DNA from: MPNP01 sp963668325
GTDB taxonomy: Bacteria > Pseudomonadota > Alphaproteobacteria > Rhodobacterales > Rhodobacteraceae
Direction of reading: 5' to 3'
Assembly (NCBI GenBank): GCA_963668325.1
Contig: OY764222.1
Location: forward strand, 806,001-870,000
DNA: 64,000 bases
The notes beneath the pieces were generated by a model. It had not been told where the DNA came from, made no database searches, and saw only the letters and a program-made list of their open reading frames with translations. Shown here one piece after another: positions 53,201 through 61,858 of the stretch (position 1 is its first letter; each line of letters starts with the position of its first letter). Position numbers and translations under genes: made by a program.

Positions 53201-55416
53201 ACCTGCACCTCTGATCCGTGTAGCGTTGTCCGTCTGCCAATCTGTACTCGGCCTACAAGCAGTTGTAGCATTCCTACCACTGCCAGCATAACAAAAATAA
53301 GCGTCGTAGAATAAGCAATGGCAAGACCGTAATCATTGTTCTCGACGCGCCCGATAATATAACTGGTAGCCATGTCATACTCGGCCGAGACCAGGAATAT
53401 AACCGCAGAGATTGCCGTCATAGCGCGTACAAAACTGTAGATCAGTGCAGCAAGAATGGCTGGTTTGAGTAAAGGCAAGATGACCTTCCTGAACGTATGC
53501 CAACTATTTGCACCAAGGGTCAAAGATGCCTCATCAAGCGATTGGTCAAGTTGTTTCATGGACGCAATACCTGCACGTACCCCAACAGGCATGTTTCGGA
53601 AAATAAAACTAACAACAAGGATGACACCTGTACCGGTAATTTCAATTGGTGGTACATTGAAGGCAAGGATATAGCTTACCCCAATTACCGTCCCAGGAAT
53701 CGCGAATGATAGCATCGTTCCAAATTCGAAGGCGTTCTTGCCAGCAAACTTCTTTCTTGTAAGCAGGTATGCAGTCACGATTCCTACGGCCGCTGTCAGT
53801 GGGGCGGCAATACCTGCAATTGTAATTGTTGTCCAGAAGCTGTCCCATGCAGCCCCAGACCAGCGGATACCGGAATCCTCTATCCGGACCGAAAAAGCAG
53901 TAATGTAGTGCTTTAGGGTAAGAGTGTTGTTTACACCCCAGAGCTCAACCACGCTGCCGTAGACGATCATCCCGTATACGGTTACGGTAAAAAGTGCCCA
54001 AACGACGGCAATTGTGGTCACCGTAATCGCCACTCCCCTAGGCAGATTTGGATGCATTCCGGCATCTCCCTTGCCCGTTACAGTGGTATAACTTTTCTTT
54101 CCGAGCCACGCTCGCTGGGCATAAAAGGCCGAGAGAGTGAAACAAAGCAGGACAATCGCCAGTACTGCAGCGCGTCCCTGATCATATTGCGCCCCCACAA
54201 TGGCAAAGAAGATCTCGGTGGAAAGCACATCAAAATTACCTCCTAGAACCAGTGGATTGCCGAAATCTGCCATACTCTCAATGAATCCCAATAGAAAGGC
54301 GTTGGCAATGCCCGGCCGCATGAGTGGTAAGGAAACAGTTTGAAATGTCTGGGTACTATTGGCTCTCAAGGTTTGGGCTGCTTCTTCCATGGCTGGCGAC
54401 ACTCCTTCGACAACTCCTATGAGAACGAGGAAGGCTATTGGCGTATAGGCTAGGGTTTGGGCGATCATTATACCGGGCAACCCATAGAGCCATCTGGTCG
54501 GCTGTACACCAAAAAGATCAGCCATGAAGACCGTAACGGAACCCGACCGGCCAAAGATCAAGATCAACGCCAGTCCGATGACGAATGGTGGTGTGATAAT
54601 CGGTAGAACTGTCAGTGCTCGCAGTGCTCGCTTATAACGAAATCTGGAACGGGTTACAACCAGGGCAAAGGCCAAGCCGAGCATAGTGGTCGTGAATCCT
54701 ACAGTAATGGCCAGGAAAAGCGAATTCCATGCGGCCCCGCACCGAGTACCTGATAAGCAACCCAGCCCCCATAATCGGTCATCAAAGAATTTTGAGTAAA
54801 AGGCACCTATTGAGTACCCTCCACTATCCTCAACAAAAGCTGAGATAAGCATCTTGGTGATCGGGAAAGCAACGAACATCACAACAATTACAATGACACC
54901 ACCAATGGCACTGACTACAAAAATATCACCGCCGACAGCTCCCCGGGCTGCTATACCTTGAGTAAACAGGAACAAAAAAGCCATGGCACAAAGCATCGCG
55001 CCATAGCCCATACCAAATTGCCGGTCTCCAAGCTCACCAAACACCAATTCCAACCAGTCGAAGTTATACCCTCGAATGCCAATCGCGAAACCTTGGGCAA
55101 ATATCCAAGCGAATCCAATCCCTCCAACAAGTATCAAGCCCTGGGCGTACAGCGGATCGGATTTACGCCGTCCGATTAGAGTAAGGGGTAAGACAAGGAA
55201 AATAATGAGTGGTGCAAGCCAAAGCTTCTCACCACCTGCAAGTAGAAAGATTGCTGGGGCGTAATCCTCCTCTAGTGGAAATCCGTCAAATATCCACTCG
55301 AAAGAGAAAAAACCATCCTCTATACCGTACCAGGGGAGGATGCAATAGCCGACCCACCCGACAATGATCCAAAAGATCAGTACCGGGCGGGTCGGATTGG
55401 TTATGTTAGGCTGCAA
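53197..55416 (-). CDS. FbpB/AfuB-type ABC transporter double permease
   Basis: The product has 739 residues. Two permease cores lie in one chain, with EAA loops EEAAQTLRANSTQTFQTVSLP and DEASLTLGANSWHTFRKVILP. About 200 N-terminal residues form additional helices (WVGYCILPWYGIEDGFFSFEW onward), as in the longer AfuB-like members. It starts at TTG 55416, four bases from the binding-protein stop; no ATG lies near. GC content of this gene looks above the window average. Confidence 0.88.
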   Translation of the reverse strand: MQPNITNPTRPVLIFWIIVGWVGYCILPWYGIEDGFFSFEWIFDGFPLEEDYAPAIFLLAGGEKLWLAPLIIFLVLPLTLIGRRKSDPLYAQGLILVGGIGFAWIFAQGFAIGIRGYNFDWLELVFGELGDRQFGMGYGAMLCAMAFLFLFTQGIAARGAVGGDIFVVSAIGGVIVIVVMFVAFPITKMLISAFVEDSGGYSIGAFYSKFFDDRLWGLGCLSGTRCGAAWNSLFLAITVGFTTTMLGLAFALVVTRSRFRYKRALRALTVLPIITPPFVIGLALILIFGRSGSVTVFMADLFGVQPTRWLYGLPGIMIAQTLAYTPIAFLVLIGVVEGVSPAMEEAAQTLRANSTQTFQTVSLPLMRPGIANAFLLGFIESMADFGNPLVLGGNFDVLSTEIFFAIVGAQYDQGRAAVLAIVLLCFTLSAFYAQRAWLGKKSYTTVTGKGDAGMHPNLPRGVAITVTTIAVVWALFTVTVYGMIVYGSVVELWGVNNTLTLKHYITAFSVRIEDSGIRWSGAAWDSFWTTITIAGIAAPLTAAVGIVTAYLLTRKKFAGKNAFEFGTMLSFAIPGTVIGVSYILAFNVPPIEITGTGVILVVSFIFRNMPVGVRAGIASMKQLDQSLDEASLTLGANSWHTFRKVILPLLKPAILAALIYSFVRAMTAISAVIFLVSAEYDMATSYIIGRVENNDYGLAIAYSTTLIFVMLAVVGMLQLLVGRVQIGRRTTLHGSEVQV

Positions 55417-55419
55417 GTG

Positions 55420-56448
55420 TTACTGAGGAAGGGTAGAAACCTCTTCGTCCCATTTTTGCAGCAAACGCTTTCGTTCGGCGGAAGAACCATATTTCTTGAA
55501 ATCATAGTCGATCAGTTTAATTTGGCTCATGTCCGGTGCTGATGGCGACGTCTCCGAAGAGCGATTTGATGGCACTTGGAATGCATTGACCTGGAGCGCC
55601 AGGTTTTGTGCATCGGCACTTAATGCCCAGTCGTAGAACATCTTTGCTTCATCCAGATTGCGGGCACCATCAATAATCGACATTGACCCGATTTCATAGC
55701 CAGTACCTTCACAGGGCGCAACAACCACGATTGGAAAACCGGTGACAGCCTGTTTTACTGCATCGTGCATGAATACGATACCTATGGTATTCTCACCCCG
55801 ACCAGCAGCTTTAATCGGTGCTGAACCTGACTTGGTATACTGATTGATGTTCTTGTGAAGGCCCTTCATGAACTCAAATCCATCGTCCTCACCAAAGATC
55901 TGAACCATGGAGGCCAGAGTGGTATAGGCCGTTCCAGATGAATTCGGATTGGCCATCTGGACATGTCCTTTATACTCGGGCTTCAAAAGATCCCCCCAGC
56001 ACATGGGAACCGGCAAGCTATTGGCTTCCAGAATTTCGGAATTGTAGCCGTATCCTAAAGCACCAGAATAGATACCGATCGTCCGGTTACCGGAACTCTC
56101 AGCCTGACTGATCGCCCAATCATGAAGTTGGTCACGCATGGGCGAAAGATATTCCATTGTCAAGCCTTCCTCGGCAGCTTGTAGATGTGGGTCACCAGTA
56201 CCACCCCACCAGATATCCCCTTTAGGATTGGAAGATTCTGCTCGTATTTGGGCAAAAGTTTCACCGGAAGATTTTCTTGTCATGTTAACATCAATTCCGG
56301 TAGCATCTTCAAAGCTACGGGCCAACAACTGGCACCAGTCTTCTTGTGCGCTGCAGTACAGCGTCAACTTGTCTGCATGTGAGGCATTGATCGACATTGC
56401 AAGTGCGATCAAAGATCCGGCAAACGTTAGAGTAAGTTTTCTTTTCAT
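55420..56448 (-). CDS. FbpA/AfuA-type ABC transporter substrate-binding protein
   Basis: The product has 342 residues, with a signal peptide ending near SINASHADK. The mature part starts LTLYCSAQEDWCQLLARSFE and contains GDIWWGGTGDPHLQAAEEG. Automated annotation would say iron(III), but I do not see the paired tyrosines of ferric-binding FbpA. AfuA-like hexose-phosphate or 2-aminoethylphosphonate binding is equally possible. GGGAGGA fixes the ATG at 56448. A CGGGTA/TACCCG hairpin (56565-56585) lies in the leader. Confidence 0.85.
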   Translation of the reverse strand: MKRKLTLTFAGSLIALAMSINASHADKLTLYCSAQEDWCQLLARSFEDATGIDVNMTRKSSGETFAQIRAESSNPKGDIWWGGTGDPHLQAAEEGLTMEYLSPMRDQLHDWAISQAESSGNRTIGIYSGALGYGYNSEILEANSLPVPMCWGDLLKPEYKGHVQMANPNSSGTAYTTLASMVQIFGEDDGFEFMKGLHKNINQYTKSGSAPIKAAGRGENTIGIVFMHDAVKQAVTGFPIVVVAPCEGTGYEIGSMSIIDGARNLDEAKMFYDWALSADAQNLALQVNAFQVPSNRSSETSPSAPDMSQIKLIDYDFKKYGSSAERKRLLQKWDEEVSTLPQ

Positions 56449-56807
56449 GGGTCCTCCCTGATTATACCTAAATTTGGTCCTCGTTCCTTCAATCATACTA
56501 ACACATGATCAAAGGTTGTACACAAAACAAAATGAATACTGAACCTGGGCCCATCGGCCCTAAACGGGTACCCCTTAGATACCCGCCCGCTGGAGTATAA
56601 ATACTTACCTGAAATGAGTCAAGATTTTGTTTTGTCATTAGTTTTGAGAAACTGGATCAAGCCTTTACAGTCTCTAATATCTCTTTGCAAACACCTATAA
56701 TTTTTTGCAAAAAGCTTAAACATCTAACTTTGTGAAGTTAAATTTAATTTAGAGAACGGCCGGATAGGAAAGCATTCGTCTGGCAGAATTTTAATTTAGG
56801 AATGGTT

Positions 56808-57854
56808 ATGAAATTCAACAGAATGGGGCAAACAGACCAATTCATCAGTGAATTGTGCCTGGGTACCATGACATATGGAACCCAGACACCCGAGGAGGAC
56901 GCCTTTCGGCAAATGGATCTTGCGCTGGATGTAGGTATCAATATTTTTGATACGGCCGAAATGTACCCGGTAAATCCAATTAGCAAGGAAACTCAGGGCG
57001 ATTCTGAACGGATTATCGGTAAATGGCTGAAGAAATCCGGCCAGAGGTCCAAGGTATTGATTGCGACCAAAGTTGCTGGTGATGGAATGAAACTGCTCCG
57101 GAACGGGGCCCCCATTTCCAGCCAAACCATCCCGGAAGCAGTTGAGGCATCACTGCAATTACTTCAGACCGATTACATTGATCTCTATCAACTGCATTGG
57201 CCCAACCGAGGATCATATATGTTCCGCCAGAACTGGACCTACAATCCTACCAAGCAGAATCGCGATGAGATCGTGGACAACATGGAGGATGTGTTGTACT
57301 GCCTTGATGGTTTGGTTAAGGAGGGAAAAATCAGGTATATTGGACTTTCCAATGAAAGTACGTGGGGAACATCCCAATGGCTCCGAATTGCCACGGAAAA
57401 AGGGTTGCCCCGTATGGAAATCCTCCAAAATGAATACAGCCTGTTATGTCGTCTTTTCGATTTGGATCTTGGTGAATTATCACATAACGAAAAAGTTGGG
57501 TTGCTTGCCTACTCACCCTTGGCCGCTGGGTTATTAACAGGAAAATACAAAGGAGGGAAAACAATTCCTGATGGTTCAAGAATGGCCCTAAATGCTTCAA
57601 TGGGAGGAAGAGCAACTCCACGGGTCTGGCCTGCGATAGAGGCCTATAATGACATTGCCAAAAAATATGGGATAGATCTTCCCCTGATGGCCTTGGCCTG
57701 GTGCCGTTATCGCTATTTCATGGCGTCAGCAATTTTCGGGGCAACAACTTTCAACCAGTTGGTCTATTTGCTTGAATCCACGCAGGTTATCCTCCCTGAT
57801 GACTGTCTTGAGGAAATTGATATGGTGCATAAATCCCATCCAATGCCTTATTAG
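56808..57854 (+). CDS. tas: Aldo/keto reductase, Tas-like
   Basis: The product has 348 residues. It matches E. coli Tas along its length as I recall it: LCLGTMTYGTQ, NIFDTAEMYPV, TQGDSERIIGKWL, DYIDLYQLHWP, GKIRYIGLSNE and IFGATTFNQL. The catalytic Asp-Tyr-Lys-His set is consistent (DTAEMY, ATKV, LHWP). NADPH-dependent reduction of carbonyls is expected; the substrate is unknown. AGGA six bases upstream of ATG 56808 favours it over ATG 56802. Confidence 0.9.
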   Translation: MKFNRMGQTDQFISELCLGTMTYGTQTPEEDAFRQMDLALDVGINIFDTAEMYPVNPISKETQGDSERIIGKWLKKSGQRSKVLIATKVAGDGMKLLRNGAPISSQTIPEAVEASLQLLQTDYIDLYQLHWPNRGSYMFRQNWTYNPTKQNRDEIVDNMEDVLYCLDGLVKEGKIRYIGLSNESTWGTSQWLRIATEKGLPRMEILQNEYSLLCRLFDLDLGELSHNEKVGLLAYSPLAAGLLTGKYKGGKTIPDGSRMALNASMGGRATPRVWPAIEAYNDIAKKYGIDLPLMALAWCRYRYFMASAIFGATTFNQLVYLLESTQVILPDDCLEEIDMVHKSHPMPY

Positions 57855-57899
57855 AATTTGGCCTATCCCACCGGCATGGAATAAATCAACCGCTTGACA

Positions 57900-59645
57900 T
57901 TAAGCCACATCAACTGTGATCGTAATAATATCAGTGTCGTGATATTGCTGATGATGAACAGATGAGGCATAGTGGCGCAAGATTCGTAAGGAAACTTCTT
58001 TTTCAACAGAAACCTCTTCCGCGTGTTCTCCCAATAGCGCCATTCGGTCTTCCAGATTATTTTCATTAGGTGCGGCGACAACTTCCATTACAGCACGATT
58101 TCCCTCTTTTTGTATGCTAAGCAACAGGTGTCGTCTGGTTAAATCGTGCTGTGTTTCCTCAGCTTGTTTGATCAGTGTATATAGTGCTTCTTCAGCAACT
58201 GCACCAAGCTGGTCCTCGATCATACTATCCCATCCACATTTCTTCGTAAACTTACTCATAAATTCTTTGATCATGGGTAGTGAGCTCTGTGCGACCGGTG
58301 TATTGAGCCGATAGCGACGAGATGCAGTCAATTCCATATAAAGAGTGAGCAAAATTGCCGTGAGTCCACCAGCCGTCATCCCATTTTCCAAAATACCACC
58401 AGCAAATCCCTCAATCTGTTCGGGAAAAATCAGGCCATTCTGAAATCCGACACCCATCCAGAAAGCTATACCAACGATAAGAGCCTTGCGATGGTCTGGA
58501 CCATCTTGAATGACTACTCGCATACCAACTACAAACAACAACGCCAACAAGACAGTGATATATGATGCAGCTACGGGCCCGGGAATTGCTAGCACAACCG
58601 CGAGCATCTTCGGGACAAATGCCACCACGACAAAAGTAACGCCAAGAGCCACACCGACACCGCGAGCACCAACGCCCGTTAAGGCAGTTACTGCAACACT
58701 TGTTGAATACGTCGTATTTGGTACAGTTCCTATTAGACCGGAGAGCAGATTGCCGAGACCATCGGCACTGACAGCACCTTGGACAGCTCGAAAATCAATC
58801 GCACGTGGGGTACGCCACGAAACACGCTGTATCGCGACACCATCGCCTACTGTCTCTATGGCTCCAACTAGCGTTACAAATACGAATGCCGGCAGTAATC
58901 CCCAAAACACTGGCCCAAAGCTCAAGTCGAGCCCGGGCCACTGTCCCTGAGGTAATCCGATCCAGTCTGCATCCTTGATACTTTGAAAGTCATATATTCC
59001 ATAGTAACTCGCTACAATACTTCCTGCAACGATGCCGATAACTGGGGCCCAGAGTCGTAAAATCCCTTTGGCTTTCAGTGTTATTATGCAAATGACCACG
59101 GCTGTAACGGTGGCTGAAACAGGTGCTGATAGGCTTGCTGAGCCACTTGGAACATGTGTCAATGTATCAAATACAAGTGGCATGACAGTCACCGGGATCA
59201 ACATAATTACCGTACCGGCGACAGATGGTGTTAAAATACGACGAAACAAAGATAACCGCCATGCCAGCAAAAATTGAAATAATGATGAAATTACGACCAA
59301 GGTTGCAAGCATTGCCGGTCCACCCTCGGCGATGGCACTGACACAGACGGCAATAAAAGCACCAGAAGTCCCCATCGCCAGCACATACCCAGCGCCAATT
59401 CGGCCGACTCGAACAGCTTGGATTACCGTCGTTATACCACTGACAAGAACAGCGCCAAAAACCGCCCATGAGATATAGGACTGCGACCCACCTGCTGCCT
59501 GCACAACAATCGCGGGCGTCAATACAACACCAGCAATACAAAGAACTGCTAGTTGAATACCCAATCCAGTGGATAATGCCAGTGGTGGTTTCTCGTCAAC
59601 CTGAAAGCGTATGTTTTCGGTTTGTTCTCTGCTTGAACTAGCCAT
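57900..59645 (-). CDS. NCS2 purine/pyrimidine permease with C-terminal RsbW-like ATPase-fold domain
   Basis: The product has 581 residues. Residues about 25-440 form a 12-14-helix nucleobase:cation symporter-2 core (GIQLAVLCIAGVVLTPAIVV, LVGAIETVGDGVAIQ, LLSGLIGTVPNTTYS). Residues from about 455 form a soluble domain resembling an anti-sigma HATPase: DQLGAVAEEALYTLIKQ resembles the N-box helix with the usual asparagine replaced by Thr, and RILRHYASSVHHQQY with DIITITVDV resembles the final helix-strand. No clear G-box is present, so ATP binding may be lost. The substrate is probably uracil, xanthine or urate. Confidence 0.85.
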   Translation of the reverse strand: MASSSREQTENIRFQVDEKPPLALSTGLGIQLAVLCIAGVVLTPAIVVQAAGGSQSYISWAVFGAVLVSGITTVIQAVRVGRIGAGYVLAMGTSGAFIAVCVSAIAEGGPAMLATLVVISSLFQFLLAWRLSLFRRILTPSVAGTVIMLIPVTVMPLVFDTLTHVPSGSASLSAPVSATVTAVVICIITLKAKGILRLWAPVIGIVAGSIVASYYGIYDFQSIKDADWIGLPQGQWPGLDLSFGPVFWGLLPAFVFVTLVGAIETVGDGVAIQRVSWRTPRAIDFRAVQGAVSADGLGNLLSGLIGTVPNTTYSTSVAVTALTGVGARGVGVALGVTFVVVAFVPKMLAVVLAIPGPVAASYITVLLALLFVVGMRVVIQDGPDHRKALIVGIAFWMGVGFQNGLIFPEQIEGFAGGILENGMTAGGLTAILLTLYMELTASRRYRLNTPVAQSSLPMIKEFMSKFTKKCGWDSMIEDQLGAVAEEALYTLIKQAEETQHDLTRRHLLLSIQKEGNRAVMEVVAAPNENNLEDRMALLGEHAEEVSVEKEVSLRILRHYASSVHHQQYHDTDIITITVDVA

Positions 59646-59691
59646 GTACTGATCTCCCTTGGGATTTCTTTTGGGACAAATGCCTTCTTGT

Positions 59692-59721
59692 TTATACCTG
59701 ATTTTGAAATTTACAATTCAT
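59692..59721 (-). CDS. Possible 9-residue leader peptide upstream of the NCS2 permease
   Basis: The ATG at 59721 has a strong AAAGGAG site (59728-59734) six bases upstream, but the frame encodes only MNCKFQNQV before a stop, 46 bp ahead of the permease ATG. It could be a regulatory leader frame. Chance is not excluded. Confidence 0.25.
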   Translation of the reverse strand: MNCKFQNQV

Positions 59722-59952
59722 AATTTTCTCCTTTGGTTCTCAATTACAAATCAAAATCGGCAAATTGCTTTATACAAGGTCATCATCTTACGTTGTAACC
59801 GTGAACGAGGATTACTCTAACGGACATCGGGGGACTAGTACATTATGAAGATAAATGAAAAATCAACAGCGATTGCATTGGTTTGAGTTCAGACCTTTGT
59901 TGACGTTTACTGGTGAAACACACTATATGCCTATGAAGCCTGGGAGGATTAA

Positions 59953-60060
59953 ATGATCCTTATGAAACCAACCATCTTTGGGATGGGCCTAGAACATAGG
60001 AAATCGGTTGTCCGAAAGGTTAAAGTAACACCTAGCCAAAAGATGGGTAAAAGTCCTTGA
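59953..60060 (+). CDS. Possible 35-residue small basic protein
   Basis: GGGAGGATTAA precedes ATG 59953. The 35-codon frame (KPTIFGMGLEHRKSVV, then basic residues to KMGKSP) ends 51 bp before the nitroreductase gene. I recognise no family. The rest of the 466-bp divergent region contains nothing else I can support. Confidence 0.3.
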   Translation: MILMKPTIFGMGLEHRKSVVRKVKVTPSQKMGKSP

Positions 60061-60111
60061 TCAACAAGGTGATATCACTCGCTAAACATGAGATTGAGAT
60101 AAAATTAAATC

Positions 60112-60693
60112 ATGGAACATAAAACATTAGACACATTATTTCTTGCGGCCAGATCACATAAATTTTTCTTGGACAAACCGGTTAGCAAGGAAACTCTTGA
60201 AAGGGTCTATTCCTTGTCGAGGATGGGACCAACTGCATGGAATACCTGCCCCATGCGGATTGCGTTTGTAAGTACACCTGAAGCAAAGGAAAAGTTAGAG
60301 AAAGCATTATCACCTGGTAATGTTGATAAAACCAGGTCAGCCCCGGTTACTGCCATTGTTGCCATTGATATGACTTTTCCTCAAAAGTTGGATTTGTTGG
60401 CACCCCATATGGCAGGCAATACTATTTTCGCAGATATGCCAGAAAAGAATTTTCAGCAATTTGTTTATCGCAATGCAAGCCTTCAGGCTGGCTTTCTCAT
60501 TGTAGCAGCCAGAGCATGTGGATTGGATTGTGGGCCGATGTCAGGTTTTAATAATGCCTTGGTTGATGAGTTGTTTTTTGAGGGCACTAGCTGGAAATCC
60601 AACTTTTTAATCAATTTGGGTTATGGAAGTGGGGAACACCTTCCCCCAAGGGCACCGCGTCTACCTTTTGAGGAAGCTTGTAAGATCCTCTAA
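60112..60693 (+). CDS. rutE: Nitroreductase-family malonic semialdehyde reductase, RutE-like
   Basis: The product has 193 residues. It closely follows RutE as I recall it: ETLERVYSLSRMGPTAWNTCP, PVTAIVAIDMTF, LQAGFLIVAARACGLDCGPMSGFN, KSNFLINLGYG and LPRLPFEEA-type ending. RutE reduces malonic semialdehyde to 3-hydroxypropionate in pyrimidine catabolism, using FMN. The divergent NCS2 permease would fit pyrimidine use, but no other rut gene is visible, and a general FMN reductase role is possible. Confidence 0.85.
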   Translation: MEHKTLDTLFLAARSHKFFLDKPVSKETLERVYSLSRMGPTAWNTCPMRIAFVSTPEAKEKLEKALSPGNVDKTRSAPVTAIVAIDMTFPQKLDLLAPHMAGNTIFADMPEKNFQQFVYRNASLQAGFLIVAARACGLDCGPMSGFNNALVDELFFEGTSWKSNFLINLGYGSGEHLPPRAPRLPFEEACKIL

Positions 60694-60721
60694 AATTTTT
60701 CTTATTCCTTCTGGAGTTGGT

Positions 60722-61777
60722 TTGGCACGATTTAGAACCTTGGCCGAGATAGGATTCCTGTTGGTTTTAGGTGGAATCGGCGGGTATGGAGCAAGTTTGT
60801 TACATGCACCCATGCCCTACCTGGTAGGTAGTCTGGCTACAACAGCAACCTACACAGTCTTGGTTTCCCATTATCAAAATAGAAAAATTCCATTTACCAG
60901 AAATGCTCGCTGGGGGTTCATGGCAGTCATTGGGGTCATGATTGGTGCAAGTTTTGATCAAACTCTTCTGGAACTATTACCCCAACTATGGTTATCGATT
61001 TTAGGGGTTCTTGGCTTTGTTCTCCTAATCCAATTCATTGGTTATCGTTTTTTTCGCTATGTTGGAAACTATGATGTTCCAACGGCAACCTTTGCCGCCA
61101 TGCCCGGTGGGTTGATCGAGTCGGTGGAGATGGGAGTACAGGCTGGTGGTGATATAAGGATATTGTCTGTTCAGCATTTCTCCAGAATTATCATGGTTGT
61201 GTTAATCGTACCCTTTTCTTTTTTCATATGGTCAGGAGAAACCGTTGGCAGTGCTGCCGGTCAGGAAATGTCTGTAATGGCTTGGGGACCTGAAGATGTC
61301 ATCCTGATCCTTGGTCTCGCAGGGATGGGAGTATTCATTGGCAAAATTCTCAGGTTTCCTGCTTACCATATCATAGGCCCCCTGGTTGTCAGTTCAATAA
61401 TTCATGCCCTTGGGTTGCTTGATGTTTCTTCACCTGGATGGTTGCTCTCTGTGTCTCAATGGGTCATTGGGGTTGGTCTGGGAGTTACCTTCTCTGGGAT
61501 AACACTCACCATTCTGATGCGAACCTTTGGATTGGGATTCTTGTTTGTTTCCTTTTCCCTTGGGGTTGGTTGGGGGTTCGCCTGGTGCTTGTCAAAATTC
61601 CTTCCTTTGCCTACGGAGGATCTATTTATCTGCTTTGCGATTGGTGGGGTAACAGAAATGGGACTAATAGCTCTAAGCCTTGGTGTAAGCCCTGTAATTG
61701 TGGCAGTTCACCATTTGTTTAGGATAAGTTTCACCGTTCTGGTAGCAAAACTTTACTATAACCGATTAAAGAATTAA
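60722..61777 (+). CDS. AbrB-family (PF05145) membrane protein
   Basis: The product has about 351 residues with around ten helices and the duplicated Gly/Pro-rich motif of the AbrB / ammonia-monooxygenase-like membrane family: HAPMPYLVGSLATTA in the first half and FPAYHIIGPLVVSS in the second. AAMPGGLIESVEMG and AIGGVTEMGLIALSLG are also duplicated signatures. The TTG at 60722 with GGAG five bases upstream starts just before the first helix. The longer ATG frame at 60623 would run 70 nt inside the nitroreductase gene. The transport substrate is unknown. Confidence 0.8.
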   Translation: MARFRTLAEIGFLLVLGGIGGYGASLLHAPMPYLVGSLATTATYTVLVSHYQNRKIPFTRNARWGFMAVIGVMIGASFDQTLLELLPQLWLSILGVLGFVLLIQFIGYRFFRYVGNYDVPTATFAAMPGGLIESVEMGVQAGGDIRILSVQHFSRIIMVVLIVPFSFFIWSGETVGSAAGQEMSVMAWGPEDVILILGLAGMGVFIGKILRFPAYHIIGPLVVSSIIHALGLLDVSSPGWLLSVSQWVIGVGLGVTFSGITLTILMRTFGLGFLFVSFSLGVGWGFAWCLSKFLPLPTEDLFICFAIGGVTEMGLIALSLGVSPVIVAVHHLFRISFTVLVAKLYYNRLKN

Positions 61778-61858
61778 GCCTTGGAGTTCCAAAAATTTTC
61801 AAAAGGATATATTTTGAAGTCCTAATGGAATTAGACGGATTGTTTTTGCGAGTTGTTC

